Source: Sphingomonas crusticola (lineage in GTDB: Bacteria; Pseudomonadota; Alphaproteobacteria; Sphingomonadales; Sphingomonadaceae). From it: DNA of 64,000 nucleotides. Of the stretch, positions 1-7,772 are shown piece by piece. The notes under the pieces are model-generated. The model did not search any database, was not told the DNA's origin, and was given only the letters and a program-made list of their open reading frames with translations. Location: positions 2,874,501 to 2,938,500 of the forward strand of contig NZ_QTJP01000001.1 in assembly GCF_003391115.1 (NCBI RefSeq). The letters run 5' to 3'. Numbering within the stretch: position 1 is the stretch's first letter; each line of letters starts with the position of its first letter. The translations under genes and the position numbers were made by a program.

Positions 1-46
1 GATCATAGTCGAAGACGCGCCCCAGAGCGGCACCGATCGCCCCCAT
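1..46 (-). CDS. 5' end of an unidentified gene, cut by the window edge
   Basis: An ATG on the minus strand at 46-44 opens a frame that stays open to the window edge and encodes MGAIGAALGRVFDYD. The ATG shares one base with the TGA stop of the response-regulator gene (TGATG arrangement), which suggests translational coupling in one operon. Fifteen residues are too few to name a family. It could be a chance frame, but the stop/start overlap is typical of real coupled genes. Confidence 0.4.
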   Translation of the reverse strand, partial: MGAIGAALGRVFDYD

Positions 47-705
47 CAGGAGGGCTGCCGGAGACGGTCGGCAGAAACATTGTCGGCAAAGCGTTCCAGC
101 GCGCGCAGACTGTCGAGGCCGAGCTTGATCTTAAGGCGGTCGCGGTAGGTGCCCACGGTCTTCGGGCTGAGTGAGAGGGTGCGCGAAATCGCGGCGAGAT
201 CCAGCCCGTCGGCTATCAAAGCGAGAACCTGCCGCTCCCGCATCGAAAGCGCGGCTACGCCCTCTGCGCGAGGCATTCCACCGCCGATTTCGCGCATGAG
301 TTGCGCCTGCACTTTCGGGGCGACCGCTATGTCTCCTCCCGCGATCAGATGAAGTGCCTGTTCGACGTTGCTCAGTGGTTCGTTCTTGGAGATATAACCT
401 TTGGCGCCCGCGCGTATCGACAGCTGGGCATAGGTGAGTTCGTCGTGACTGGAGTAGACCAGGATGCGAGCGCGAGAGACTGTCGTCAAATCTTCGATCA
501 TGGAAATTCCGTCGCGCCCGCCCATGACGAGATCAGCGATGATGAAGTCCGGCTGGTGGGCTTCGGCCTGAGCAAGCGCGTCCGCCGCCGTCGTTGCCTC
601 GGCACAGATTGCGAAGCAGGCACTGCCGTCAAGCAGCAGCCTCAACCCGTAGAGCAGTACGGGGTGATCATCGATGATCAGCAGGCGAAACGGAGTGGTC
701 GTCAT
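46..705 (-). CDS. LuxR/FixJ-type response regulator
   Basis: This 219-residue protein has a receiver domain (about residues 6-123) and a LuxR-type DNA-binding helix-turn-helix (about 153-208). The receiver shows the acidic pair D12/D13, the phospho-acceptor D58 in IIADLVM and the conserved K107 in YISK. The C-terminus carries the family pattern LSMRERQVLALIADG followed by SPKTVGTYRDRLKIKLG. I start it at the ATG at 705, because receiver domains begin a few residues before the first beta strand; an in-frame upstream start at 765 would add 20 unusual residues. No histidine kinase is visible in the window; it may be the cut gene that follows in the same operon. A perfect palindrome lies 52 bp upstream of the start and may be its own binding site. 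Confidence 0.9.
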   Translation of the reverse strand: MTTTPFRLLIIDDHPVLLYGLRLLLDGSACFAICAEATTAADALAQAEAHQPDFIIADLVMGGRDGISMIEDLTTVSRARILVYSSHDELTYAQLSIRAGAKGYISKNEPLSNVEQALHLIAGGDIAVAPKVQAQLMREIGGGMPRAEGVAALSMRERQVLALIADGLDLAAISRTLSLSPKTVGTYRDRLKIKLGLDSLRALERFADNVSADRLRQPS

Positions 706-756
706 GAGCTGTCCAGGATGAGCGATAGCATATTGAACGAGGAAAATGATTTGCTT

Positions 757-773
757 GTAGGGCACTGCCCTAC
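757..773. promoter_or_regulatory. perfect palindrome upstream of the LuxR-type regulator
   Basis: GTAGGGC-N3-GCCCTAC is a perfect inverted repeat with 7-bp arms and a 3-bp spacer. It lies in the divergent region between the response regulator (start 705, minus) and the secreted protein (start 983, plus). Size and symmetry fit a site for a dimeric LuxR/FixJ-type protein, so autoregulation is plausible. That role is inferred from position only. Confidence 0.5.
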
Positions 774-982
774 GTCCGTTCGTCGCGGCCCCTCTATTCG
801 ATGCTGAAGCTGTTCGAGGTGCAATCGGGCAGCTTGTCCATTGCAGCCGTCAGCAGGCGGTCTTGGGGGTTCGGGCAATTAGGCGGGGTAGACGACGGGG
901 TCGGTCAAGCACGAACGATTATACCGCGTCCATCCACGTCGGGGTGCCCGGACCCGCGGTCCTGTTCAAAGGGGAGAATCTC

Positions 983-1759
983 ATGGTTAAATCTTATGCG
1001 ATCGCACTTGCGTTTGTCTTCGCATCACCGGCTTTAGCCGCGTCGATAGACGGCACCTGGAAGGTGGACGTCAAATCCGCCCAATTGCCGTCGAAGCCGA
1101 CCTCCTACCTCGTCAAGGATGGCACCTATCATTGCAGTTGCGTGCCGCCGACCACGATCCCGAGCGACGGCAAGTTCCACAAACTCACCGACCGGCCTTA
1201 TTACGATGAGATGGCGGTCACCATAGTCGATGCGCGCTCGCTCAAGTCGGTGATGCGCAAAAACGGCAAGGTCGTCAGCGAACTGACCCGCACCGTATCT
1301 GCGGACGGCAAGACCGCGACGACCAGCTTCGTCGATCGCACGGCCACCAATGGCACAGCCGTCACCGGCCGGAGCGTGATGCGACGCGTGGGGGCGGCGC
1401 CGAAGGGAGCACATGCTTTTTCCGGTGCGTGGGTCGAGACCAACGACGCGGATGTGTCCGACAGTGGCCTGACTGTCACTTTCGGCACCAAGGGTGACAT
1501 GGTGACGTTCAAATCCCTCCAGGGCGCAGCCTATACAGCCAAGCTGAATGGTCCCCAGGCGCCGGTCACAGGCGACCCGGGGTGGACCGGCGTGAGGCTC
1601 AAGGGCACGCCGACTTCGTTCGTGGAGACCGATTTGCTTGGCACCGAAGTGATGAGCGTCATGACGCTCGTTCTTGCCCCCAACGGGAAGAGCTTGAGGA
1701 TCAAGACCGAGGATAAGAAGCGCGGCACGACCACAAGCTATACCGCGTACAAGATGTGA
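983..1759 (+). CDS. secreted protein of unknown function
   Basis: The protein has 258 residues with a clear signal peptide: MVK, then a hydrophobic stretch ending in SPALA-A, so cleavage near residue 20 is expected. The mature part starts SIDGTWKVDV and is rich in beta-forming residues, with a second GAWVETND segment that resembles the first GTWKVDV; this suggests two related lipocalin-like halves. I chose the ATG at 983 because the signal peptide starts there and a GGGGAG ribosome site precedes it. The frame is open further upstream to 863, but that extension is not protein-like. It is divergent from the response regulator. I do not recognise a specific family. Confidence 0.75.
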   Translation: MVKSYAIALAFVFASPALAASIDGTWKVDVKSAQLPSKPTSYLVKDGTYHCSCVPPTTIPSDGKFHKLTDRPYYDEMAVTIVDARSLKSVMRKNGKVVSELTRTVSADGKTATTSFVDRTATNGTAVTGRSVMRRVGAAPKGAHAFSGAWVETNDADVSDSGLTVTFGTKGDMVTFKSLQGAAYTAKLNGPQAPVTGDPGWTGVRLKGTPTSFVETDLLGTEVMSVMTLVLAPNGKSLRIKTEDKKRGTTTSYTAYKM

Positions 1760-1764
1760 CAGCG

Positions 1765-1795
1765 GGCCGAGGAGGGGATTTGCTGCTCCTCGGCC
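1765..1795 (+). terminator. strong hairpin after the secreted-protein gene
   Basis: GGCCGAGGAG and CTCCTCGGCC form a perfect 10-bp stem with an 11-nt loop, starting six bases after the stop codon of the secreted protein. There is no T-run after it, so it may be a terminator of the GC-rich type or an mRNA-stabilising hairpin. Confidence 0.6.
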
Positions 1796-1984
1796 AGTCC
1801 CTGCGCAGGCTGGCCCAAGGGCGTATCGGACCCACAAGCAGACGTTCAGCGGCAACTTAGCGCTTCCCGAAAGCGGCCATTTGTTCATCTCGGCTAAATA
1901 GCCGCCATCGGGGCCTACGACGCGTAGGCTTAACGGCGCAGAGTGATGGTGAGCGGACACTGCAGCGGCCATGCGACGGTGACA

Positions 1985-2380
1985 CTATAGCCCCAGGCGG
2001 CGCCTCGTTCGCTGCCACCAACTTGGTAGCTTGATCGCCAGCCAACCGGTGCCTCCGAGTCTTGCAGCAGGCTGATCCGCAAAAAGGATTCCGAGCACTT
2101 CCTTGTTCAAGCCGTGCGGGATAGGGATCGTCCTCGAACCCGAATGCTGAAGCATGCCATCGATTGAAACGGCGACAGTCTGCGCGGTTGCCCATACAAC
2201 TAGATGGTCCGCGGCCCATTCTACCTGACCAAGCGGGCAGTTATCAGGCCCGCCGCACGGAAGCAGTGTCACCGTCGATCGAGCAGGAACCTCGAACTCC
2301 TCTGCCCACGGCTCCAGCCAGAGGAGCATCGTGCCGGGCCCCGGATTGGAAAGGCTCCACAGGTGATCAGCACTCCACAT
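1985..2380 (-). CDS. small conserved-looking protein of unknown function
   Basis: The reading frame encodes 131 residues with a balanced, protein-like composition. It begins MWSADHLWSLSNPGPGTM and continues with LLWLEPWAEEFEVPARSTV, then a GILFADQPAARLGG segment near the end. This beta-rich, cysteine-poor pattern looks like a small cupin-like or immunity-type cytoplasmic protein, but I cannot name a family. It lies alone between two decayed repeats, like the neighbouring 69-residue gene, and runs in the same direction. No signal peptide or membrane segment is seen. Confidence 0.6.
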   Translation of the reverse strand: MWSADHLWSLSNPGPGTMLLWLEPWAEEFEVPARSTVTLLPCGGPDNCPLGQVEWAADHLVVWATAQTVAVSIDGMLQHSGSRTIPIPHGLNKEVLGILFADQPAARLGGTGWLAIKLPSWWQRTRRRLGL

Positions 2381-2405
2381 CTGGATAGCATTTCAGAAGG
2401 CCGAA

Positions 2406-2473
2406 ATGTCCGCAACTGGGCGAAAGCCGGCGGCCAGCTCGAGGCAGTGCAGACCCATACTCGGCCATTCAGT
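2406..2473. repeat. decayed intergenic repeat, copy 1
   Basis: This stretch begins ATGTCCGCAA and contains GGCAGTG-AGACCCAT-TCGG blocks that recur in the same order at 2806-2873, exactly 400 bp away. A similar end piece (GACGTTCAG ... GCTTCCCGAAAGCGG) occurs near 1843-1880, and a weaker relative near 5920-6040. The copies differ by many substitutions and small indels, so they are old. They separate the two small genes here. Confidence 0.5.
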
Positions 2474-2571
2474 CCCTTTATCTGGCTTCCATAAACCAGC
2501 CATTGGCTCATCTCGGCGAAAGGCCAACTTGGCAGCCGAATGGGGACCGCTGGGAGGTGAGCGGACGTCCG

Positions 2572-2781
2572 TCAGTCGTCTATTTCGAGGCGGATGCAAG
2601 CGCGGAACACGCCATCTTCGGTGTCCTGTCGATGCCAGATCTCGACGACCTTGTGATGTACGAAATAGCCCGGTGGGGTATCGCGGGCCAAATATTCGCC
2701 GACACGGGGCAGAAACTCGAACTCCGCAGTGAAAAGCGGTTCTAGCGCGTCTTTGTCATCGAAGGCTTCTACGGTGGGCAC
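2572..2781 (-). CDS. small hypothetical protein (69 aa)
   Basis: The frame encodes 69 residues including EFEFLPRVGEYLARD, PGYFVHHKVVEIWHRQD and a closing FRACIRLEIDD. The regular alternation of hydrophobic and charged residues suggests a compact beta-rich protein, and the composition is far more protein-like than that of the overlapping frames. No signal peptide is present. It sits between repeat copies at 2406 and 2806. I know of no functional assignment; it may be an orphan cytoplasmic protein, possibly a binding subunit for a partner elsewhere. Confidence 0.55.
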   Translation of the reverse strand: MPTVEAFDDKDALEPLFTAEFEFLPRVGEYLARDTPPGYFVHHKVVEIWHRQDTEDGVFRACIRLEIDD

Positions 2782-2805
2782 GTGAGATGCTACGCCAGCA
2801 CGTAG

Positions 2806-2873
2806 ATGTCCGCAATCGGCAGAGGCCGACTGGCAGCTTCGGGGCAGTGAAGACCCATTTTCGGACGTTCAGA
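2806..2873. repeat. decayed intergenic repeat, copy 2
   Basis: This is the second copy of the repeat at 2406-2473, starting ATGTCCGCAA and ending TCGGACGTTCAGA. It is followed at 2880-2912 by CCGCTTTCCAGAAGCGGAC, which can fold on itself. The position 400 bp from copy 1, with one small gene between, gives a gene-repeat-gene-repeat pattern. Confidence 0.5.
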
Positions 2874-3243
2874 TGTGTTCCGCCGCTTTCCAGAAGCGGA
2901 CGCTCGTTAAGCCAGAAGGCGTGACAGCTTTGCGCTCCAGGTGTGCCGTTCAGCGCGTCGAATGGCGAACCCGAGAGCTGCCGTTCGTTCTTACCCCCCA
3001 GTACCAAGAGGGCGTTGGTCGTGAGCGACTGATCTGACCACTCGCGCGGCAAACTGGCGGCCGAGCGGTCCTATTTGGGCGTCGGATGCCGACGTATCGC
3101 CGCAGCTCATTCGTCCGAGCCCGAGCTGTTGGCGATAGAGTTGGTGATCTCTCCCAGGAGCGAGGAACTTCATCGGAAGCGGTCATCTAAGCCTTTAGGT
3201 CGATAGGTTCACTGGGCATAATTCATGACAGTGCGATCGTCCC
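2874..3243. other. intergenic stretch without a recognisable gene
   Basis: I see no convincing coding frame here. The frames that are open (60-98 residues on the minus strand) are Arg/Ser/Pro-rich shadows. The left end continues the decayed repeat; the right end must hold the promoter of the TIR-like/NACHT gene. Confidence 0.5.
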
Positions 3244-3268
3244 TTTCACAATTTTGGATATTGTGAAA
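3244..3268. promoter_or_regulatory. palindrome at the front of the TIR-like/NACHT gene
   Basis: TTTCACAAT-N7-ATTGTGAAA is a perfect inverted repeat with 9-bp arms. It ends 21 bp before the ATG at 3290 and overlaps the alternative TTG start at 3254. Its AT-rich symmetry stands out from the GC-rich surroundings and fits an operator. No regulator is encoded directly beside it; the XRE protein at 8972 is one candidate. Confidence 0.55.
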
Positions 3269-3289
3269 ATCGTGATAAAAGCTGACGCG

Positions 3290-5803
3290 ATGGAGGAATT
3301 GCTCGTGCTAGCTCCTGGGATCGCCGACCAACTCGATGACATTCTCGGTCGCGCACCAAGGCGGTTGCTCGATGCGGTCGTGGCCTGCGGAAAGTCTCAG
3401 GGGGGCCAAGGCGGGCCGCTCCTTTTGGCCGCCAAGAACGACGTGCTCCGTCAGCTGGCTGAGGCGGAGGGAAGCGCGCCAACCGCTGAGACGCAACGCG
3501 CTCGCATCAAGCAGGTAAATGATGCAGCGAGGCTACTGGGCGTGCAGCGTTACGGGGGGCGGACGCCCTTTACCCTGCGCTCACGCAAGTTCGCCTTCGA
3601 GCTGAGCTTCGATGCCGACTGGGAAAAGGCGAGGGCTCGGCAAAGGGCGGGCGTGCAGGCCGCGCGCTCTGCAAATGAGGATTCCGGAATCCTGGTCGAG
3701 GAAATCGTGGACCCCCTGGTGTTCCGTGAGGGCACCGGCAGCGAGCTAGGGCAGCGAAGGTTGGTCCAGATTTTCCTGTCGCATGCTCACGAGAGCGAAA
3801 AAATCGAGGCCATCGTCAAGGAATTCGCGGCTGACCTCGAGCGCAAGCTTCGCCACCTCCCTTACAAATATAAGGAGCTGTTCGATATCCGTCTGTGGGC
3901 TGATCATTTATCGATGAAAGGAAACCGGCACTTCGAAGCCCAGACCGACAAGGAATGTAAAAGGTCAGAGATTGCAATCTTCCTGCTCAGCGATCGCTGG
4001 TACGACAGCGCACAATGCAAGCGCGAGTCGATACATTTCAGCGCCGATGGGCCAGCCGGAAATCGCTTTTTGCTAATTCAATCCTCCGGTTCGTTTTCTC
4101 ACGGCGATCCCAGATTTGCCAACGTCCCATGCTTCCCCATGATGTGGCAGCCAGACGTGCCCAACCTTCTCACGGTATGGAACCTGTCGATCGCCGAGCG
4201 CGATGCCTTCGTGAACCGCGTGCGTGACGAGATCTGTTCGGCGCTGGAGGAATACCTCATTCCGGCGAAGCACGCGCGCGCGTCCAATCTGGAGATGAGG
4301 TCGCAGCTCCTGAACAGGCCCCAGCTTAACCACTACGAGATAGTGGTCGAGCAGGATAACGCCGAGGATCCCTACTTAACGCCGAAGGAAGGCGGCGGCG
4401 ACGCGGTCGATGGCATCGACCTGCTCATTCGTTGGGCATGCAGTAGCTTGGCCAAAAATCGCGTCTTTGCCCTCCTGGGGAGTTTCGGGTCCGGAAAGAC
4501 AACGACGAGCCAGCTTTTCGTCCGCCGACTTATCGAGAAAAGGGACCAGGAATGCGACGAGGCAGCGCCCGTTCCGATCTATCTCGACCTGCGCCGGTTG
4601 AACGCGATTTACGATCGGCACGGCGAGCCCCCATCACTAGCGGCGCTCGTTCGCGCGTCGCTCCATCCCGATATCCGTGACCAGATCGATGCCGACCAGT
4701 TGCTCAACTTCCTGCGCACGGAGCGGTGTATCGTCGTCTTCGACGGGTTGGACGAAGTGGGCACGCGCATCGGGGTGGAGCGCCTGTCCGCGCTATACCG
4801 GACCATGCTCGAGCTGATCCCGGCGCGCGCATGGCTGGCCGACAGAGCGCTGAAGCGCGTCGACTGGGAGGAATGTCCGACCCGCATTCTGCTGACGTGC
4901 CGGACGCATTTCTTTCGCGATTTTGCAGAGCAGGAGAGCATCCTTCGCGACCGAGACCGAATGGCAGGGCTGCAGCGGGTCCAGGGTCACGATCCCATCC
5001 GGACGATCTACATGGCGCCCTTTACGCCCGAGCAGATCCAGTCATATTTCCGTAAGAGCCTTGGCACGAAAGAGGGCGAAGCGGCTTTCGCGTCAATTGC
5101 GGCGCTGCACGATCTCGCCGGCCTCGCCAAGAGGCCAATCATGGCCCGTTACATTAGCGAGATTGCCGGAGATCTGATCGATGACATAAACGCCGGCCGG
5201 CCGGTGAACGTGGCGCGCATTTACGGGCACCTGTTTAGGCGCGCCCTTGAGCGAGACCATGACAAAAGACCGATCCTGAAATTCGCCGACCGGCAGATGC
5301 TGCTCGAGCATCTGGCGGAGCAGCTCTACCGAAATCGAAGGCCATCGATCTCGGCGGACGCGCTGGATTTTTGGTTCGATGACTATGCTGAGAACGTGGC
5401 GGGTATCCGGTCGGTGCTGCGATCCCATATCGACGCGCGCGGCCTACTGCAGACGGAACTGCGTAATGCCAGCTTGCTAGTGAGGTCAGCCGAGGATGCC
5501 TTCAGCTTCGTCCACACCTCCTTCTATGAATATTTTCTCGCTAGGCGCCTGCTTAACCGCCTGATGCGGTGCGACCAGGAGCAGGAGTGGCCGCATGTCA
5601 GCGATGAGACCTGTGACTTCATCTATGATCTTGTTGAAATCGATGGATGCAGTCGGCTCTTCGAGCAGACCGTGTCAACGTCTGTTCAAGGAGAGTTGGC
5701 TGTGGAATTGTCCTCCCAATTGATCATCGCAAAACGCCGGCATCTCGCTCGGTTGCGGAAACGGCGCGACGCCCTCCAGAAGCAGGATCCGATAAATCGC
5801 TAG
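3290..5803 (+). CDS. TIR-like/NACHT STAND ATPase, probable phage-defence protein
   Basis: Counting residues from the TTG at 3254 (849 aa; 837 from the ATG chosen here), the order is: an unrecognised N-terminal region (1-165); a TIR-like domain (about 168-300) with VQIFLSHAHE, SEIAIFLLSDRWYDS and CKRES, whose E258 could be the NADase glutamate; a NACHT ATPase with Walker A GSFGSGKT (409-416), Walker B IVVFDGLDE (493-501) and sensor arginine in ILLTCR (550); and the winged-helix signature HTSFYEYFLA near 754. Only about 85 residues follow, so no repeat-type sensor is seen. Known bacterial NACHT proteins defend against phage by effector activation after sensing. The neighbouring ubiquitin-like operon supports a defence role. 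The start is uncertain: TTG 3254, GTG 3272 and ATG 3290 are all possible, and the palindrome makes TTG less likely. Confidence 0.85.
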   Translation: MEELLVLAPGIADQLDDILGRAPRRLLDAVVACGKSQGGQGGPLLLAAKNDVLRQLAEAEGSAPTAETQRARIKQVNDAARLLGVQRYGGRTPFTLRSRKFAFELSFDADWEKARARQRAGVQAARSANEDSGILVEEIVDPLVFREGTGSELGQRRLVQIFLSHAHESEKIEAIVKEFAADLERKLRHLPYKYKELFDIRLWADHLSMKGNRHFEAQTDKECKRSEIAIFLLSDRWYDSAQCKRESIHFSADGPAGNRFLLIQSSGSFSHGDPRFANVPCFPMMWQPDVPNLLTVWNLSIAERDAFVNRVRDEICSALEEYLIPAKHARASNLEMRSQLLNRPQLNHYEIVVEQDNAEDPYLTPKEGGGDAVDGIDLLIRWACSSLAKNRVFALLGSFGSGKTTTSQLFVRRLIEKRDQECDEAAPVPIYLDLRRLNAIYDRHGEPPSLAALVRASLHPDIRDQIDADQLLNFLRTERCIVVFDGLDEVGTRIGVERLSALYRTMLELIPARAWLADRALKRVDWEECPTRILLTCRTHFFRDFAEQESILRDRDRMAGLQRVQGHDPIRTIYMAPFTPEQIQSYFRKSLGTKEGEAAFASIAALHDLAGLAKRPIMARYISEIAGDLIDDINAGRPVNVARIYGHLFRRALERDHDKRPILKFADRQMLLEHLAEQLYRNRRPSISADALDFWFDDYAENVAGIRSVLRSHIDARGLLQTELRNASLLVRSAEDAFSFVHTSFYEYFLARRLLNRLMRCDQEQEWPHVSDETCDFIYDLVEIDGCSRLFEQTVSTSVQGELAVELSSQLIIAKRRHLARLRKRRDALQKQDPINR

Positions 5804-6036
5804 GATTGAGACGGGCGGCGCTGTGCAATATTCGTCGTGAGGGGCCGAGGCTGGGGATTTAGTTCCCAAGCACCGCGGGACCGCGTCCGTTTCTCAGATC
5901 GTAATCTCAAGAGGCGAAAGGCAGCTGTCGGACCAGGATCAGACGTAGCTCACGCCGTCCGGCATCTGACCGCAAGTGCGGCGTTAGCGGACTAACAGCT
6001 TCCCGGAAAAAATAGCTGTATGTGGACGTTCCGCGG

Positions 6037-6393
6037 TTAGTCTTTGCACCACTCGACCATGCCGTCTCGAAGCCAGAAGTGAGACCGGCATCCGTCATTC
6101 GCCCAGATGGACGGCCACAGCGTCGGCCGCTCATTCTGGCTCTCCCGAATGTCCCACCGAGGCTTCACCTTCGGCAGAAGCATGAGCTCGATCCTGCGTC
6201 CGCAGCCGCACGGGCAGATCAGACCAGCCGACCACAGTTCGCCGGCTTCCCGCGCCACCACGACGGTACGGTCGGGAATGACGCTCGGAAGCTCGTCGCT
6301 ATCGACATAAGCCAAAGCGTAGCGCGCCGGCGGCGCCGGTCGAAACCAGCCACTCAGCCAGAAACGGACGCGGCGAAGGAGCGACCCGATCAT
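6037..6393 (-). CDS. DUF6527-like protein of the ubiquitin-like operon
   Basis: This 118-residue protein has a CPCGCG cluster (C60, C62, C64), then PRW, PTLWPSIW and a C-terminal GCRSHFWLRDG ... WC segment. That is the pattern of small DUF6527 proteins found with ThiF/E2-type operons. The cysteines and the histidine near 105 could form a zinc site. Its ATG overlaps the stop of the JAMM-E1 gene by four bases (ATGA), so it is the third gene of that operon. Its role is unknown; it may be a structural or adaptor component, or an E3-like factor. Family assignment is from pattern memory and should be checked by profile search. Confidence 0.75.
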   Translation of the reverse strand: MIGSLLRRVRFWLSGWFRPAPPARYALAYVDSDELPSVIPDRTVVVAREAGELWSAGLICPCGCGRRIELMLLPKVKPRWDIRESQNERPTLWPSIWANDGCRSHFWLRDGMVEWCKD

Positions 6394-7772
6394 CCGCCGA
6401 GCCCCAGGCTGGGAAGGCCGAGCAGCGGTTCCATAGCGCCAATGCCGAGGACGCTGCTCCTGGCGGCGTCGAAGTGGCCTTCCGCGAAGTGGTCTTCTTC
6501 CATCTCGGCCATGCTGAACGTAATGCGCGCATAGTTCTCGTTCGGCTCGTGACGGAACGGGAAGGCGCGCGCGACATATTCCAGCATCGCACCCGACGCG
6601 GCGCGCATGTTGAGCGCGATCACGCCCGGCGCCTCGGTGTGCGTGCCCCTGATGTATCCCTCCGCCACCTCGTCCGCATGCGCTTCCGGCGCAACGCGCT
6701 CGAGATATTCGGCGCGCAGGGATTCCGGCGTGTAGACCCCGCGGCTGCCAAGGCTCGAACGTCCAGGCTGGACGTAGTCGATACGACCAAGCACGTCCGC
6801 CACCGCCGGCTTGCCGTCGACCGTTCGACGGGTCGGAATAGTCACGCCCATGTCGATGAGCGGGATGAGATACGCCTGAGCGATCAGGTCTGCGATCTGG
6901 CGTCCCTCGGACGAGTCGACACAGCTGAAAATCACGTCTGCCTGCGACGCTGCGATCACCGCCTCGCGCGACAGGATCGTGTCGCTGATCGCGATCACTT
7001 CGACGTCGTCACGGTAAGTGACGATCGCCTTCTCGAACATCTCGACCTTCAGCAGGCCGCCAGCTGCATCGGCGAGGGTCGAGTTCAGGATGCGGTTCAG
7101 GTTCTTCCGCTCGATCCGATCAAAGTCGATGAGGATGATGCGGCCGAAGCCGAGCCTTGCCGCCTGCTCCGCCGTGATCGAGCCCGTGCCCGATACGCCG
7201 ATGATGCAGGCCGTGCGCCTGCGGAGCTCCAGCGACATCCCGTCGCCGAATGCCATCGGCCTCGAGGCCTCGCGGCTGCCCGGACGATAATGGAGGATGT
7301 CGCTGCCCGCGATGCGGACGTTCATGTTGTGCCACTCGCCTCCCTGTGAATAGTACCGCGCGCGGATTGCGCCGCCAGGAACCATCACGGCTGAGCCGAT
7401 CACCGCCGGCACCGAGCCGCACCAGCCGTCGAACAGATGCCGCACGACGACGCCATCGCTCGCGTCATCCGCTTCGGAGAAATCGAAGAAGCCGCCCGGA
7501 TGCGAATGGATCAGCACGAGCGTCAGCCCCTCCTGCTCGGCACGGTACTGTGCATCGGAAAGCCGCTGCCCCGGCCAGACGATGAAGTCGGACCTGCGCA
7601 CCGGGCACTCGTCATGCGGGACCGGCAGGACGTCGCGGACCAGCATGTTAGCATCAGACCCGTGACCCATCGAGCAGAGAAGGATGGCCGCGGCTTCGCA
7701 GCCATCCTTCGGAAGAAGGTGCGCCGCTGCCTTCGCGTGCAGCACACCCGAGAAAGCAAGGGTACGGCTCAT
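6390..7772 (-). CDS. JAMM peptidase-E1 (ThiF-type) fusion
   Basis: The 460-residue protein joins a JAMM deubiquitinase-like domain (about 1-150) to an E1/ThiF adenylating domain (about 170-400). The JAMM metal site is complete: E26, then HxH (H89, H91), S99 and D102 in the spacing H-x-H-x7-S-x2-D. The E1 part shows IIGVSGTGS, the LIDFD motif at 214-218 and the ERKNLNR segment. The region that often holds CxxC and the catalytic cysteine in relatives reads PGRSSLGSRG here, and there is no cysteine after C284. The ATG at 7772 shares one base with the upstream stop (TGATG). The in-frame extension to 8108 is antisense-like and was rejected. Expected role: activate a ubiquitin-like tail and trim conjugates. 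Confidence 0.9.
   Translation of the reverse strand: MSRTLAFSGVLHAKAAAHLLPKDGCEAAAILLCSMGHGSDANMLVRDVLPVPHDECPVRRSDFIVWPGQRLSDAQYRAEQEGLTLVLIHSHPGGFFDFSEADDASDGVVVRHLFDGWCGSVPAVIGSAVMVPGGAIRARYYSQGGEWHNMNVRIAGSDILHYRPGSREASRPMAFGDGMSLELRRRTACIIGVSGTGSITAEQAARLGFGRIILIDFDRIERKNLNRILNSTLADAAGGLLKVEMFEKAIVTYRDDVEVIAISDTILSREAVIAASQADVIFSCVDSSEGRQIADLIAQAYLIPLIDMGVTIPTRRTVDGKPAVADVLGRIDYVQPGRSSLGSRGVYTPESLRAEYLERVAPEAHADEVAEGYIRGTHTEAPGVIALNMRAASGAMLEYVARAFPFRHEPNENYARITFSMAEMEEDHFAEGHFDAARSSVLGIGAMEPLLGLPSLGLGG

Noticed and set aside
46-765. Upstream start for the LuxR-type regulator at 765
   Set aside because: It would add 20 residues with no match to receiver domains; the ATG at 705 places the first strand correctly.
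1841-2930. Integron-like cassette array
   Set aside because: The repeats lack paired RYYYAAC/GTTRRRY core sites in all copies and no integrase gene is seen; only one copy has a chance GTTAAGC.
3254-3289. TTG start of the TIR-like/NACHT gene
   Set aside because: It lies within the palindrome, has no ribosome site, and a later ATG is available; but it cannot be fully excluded.
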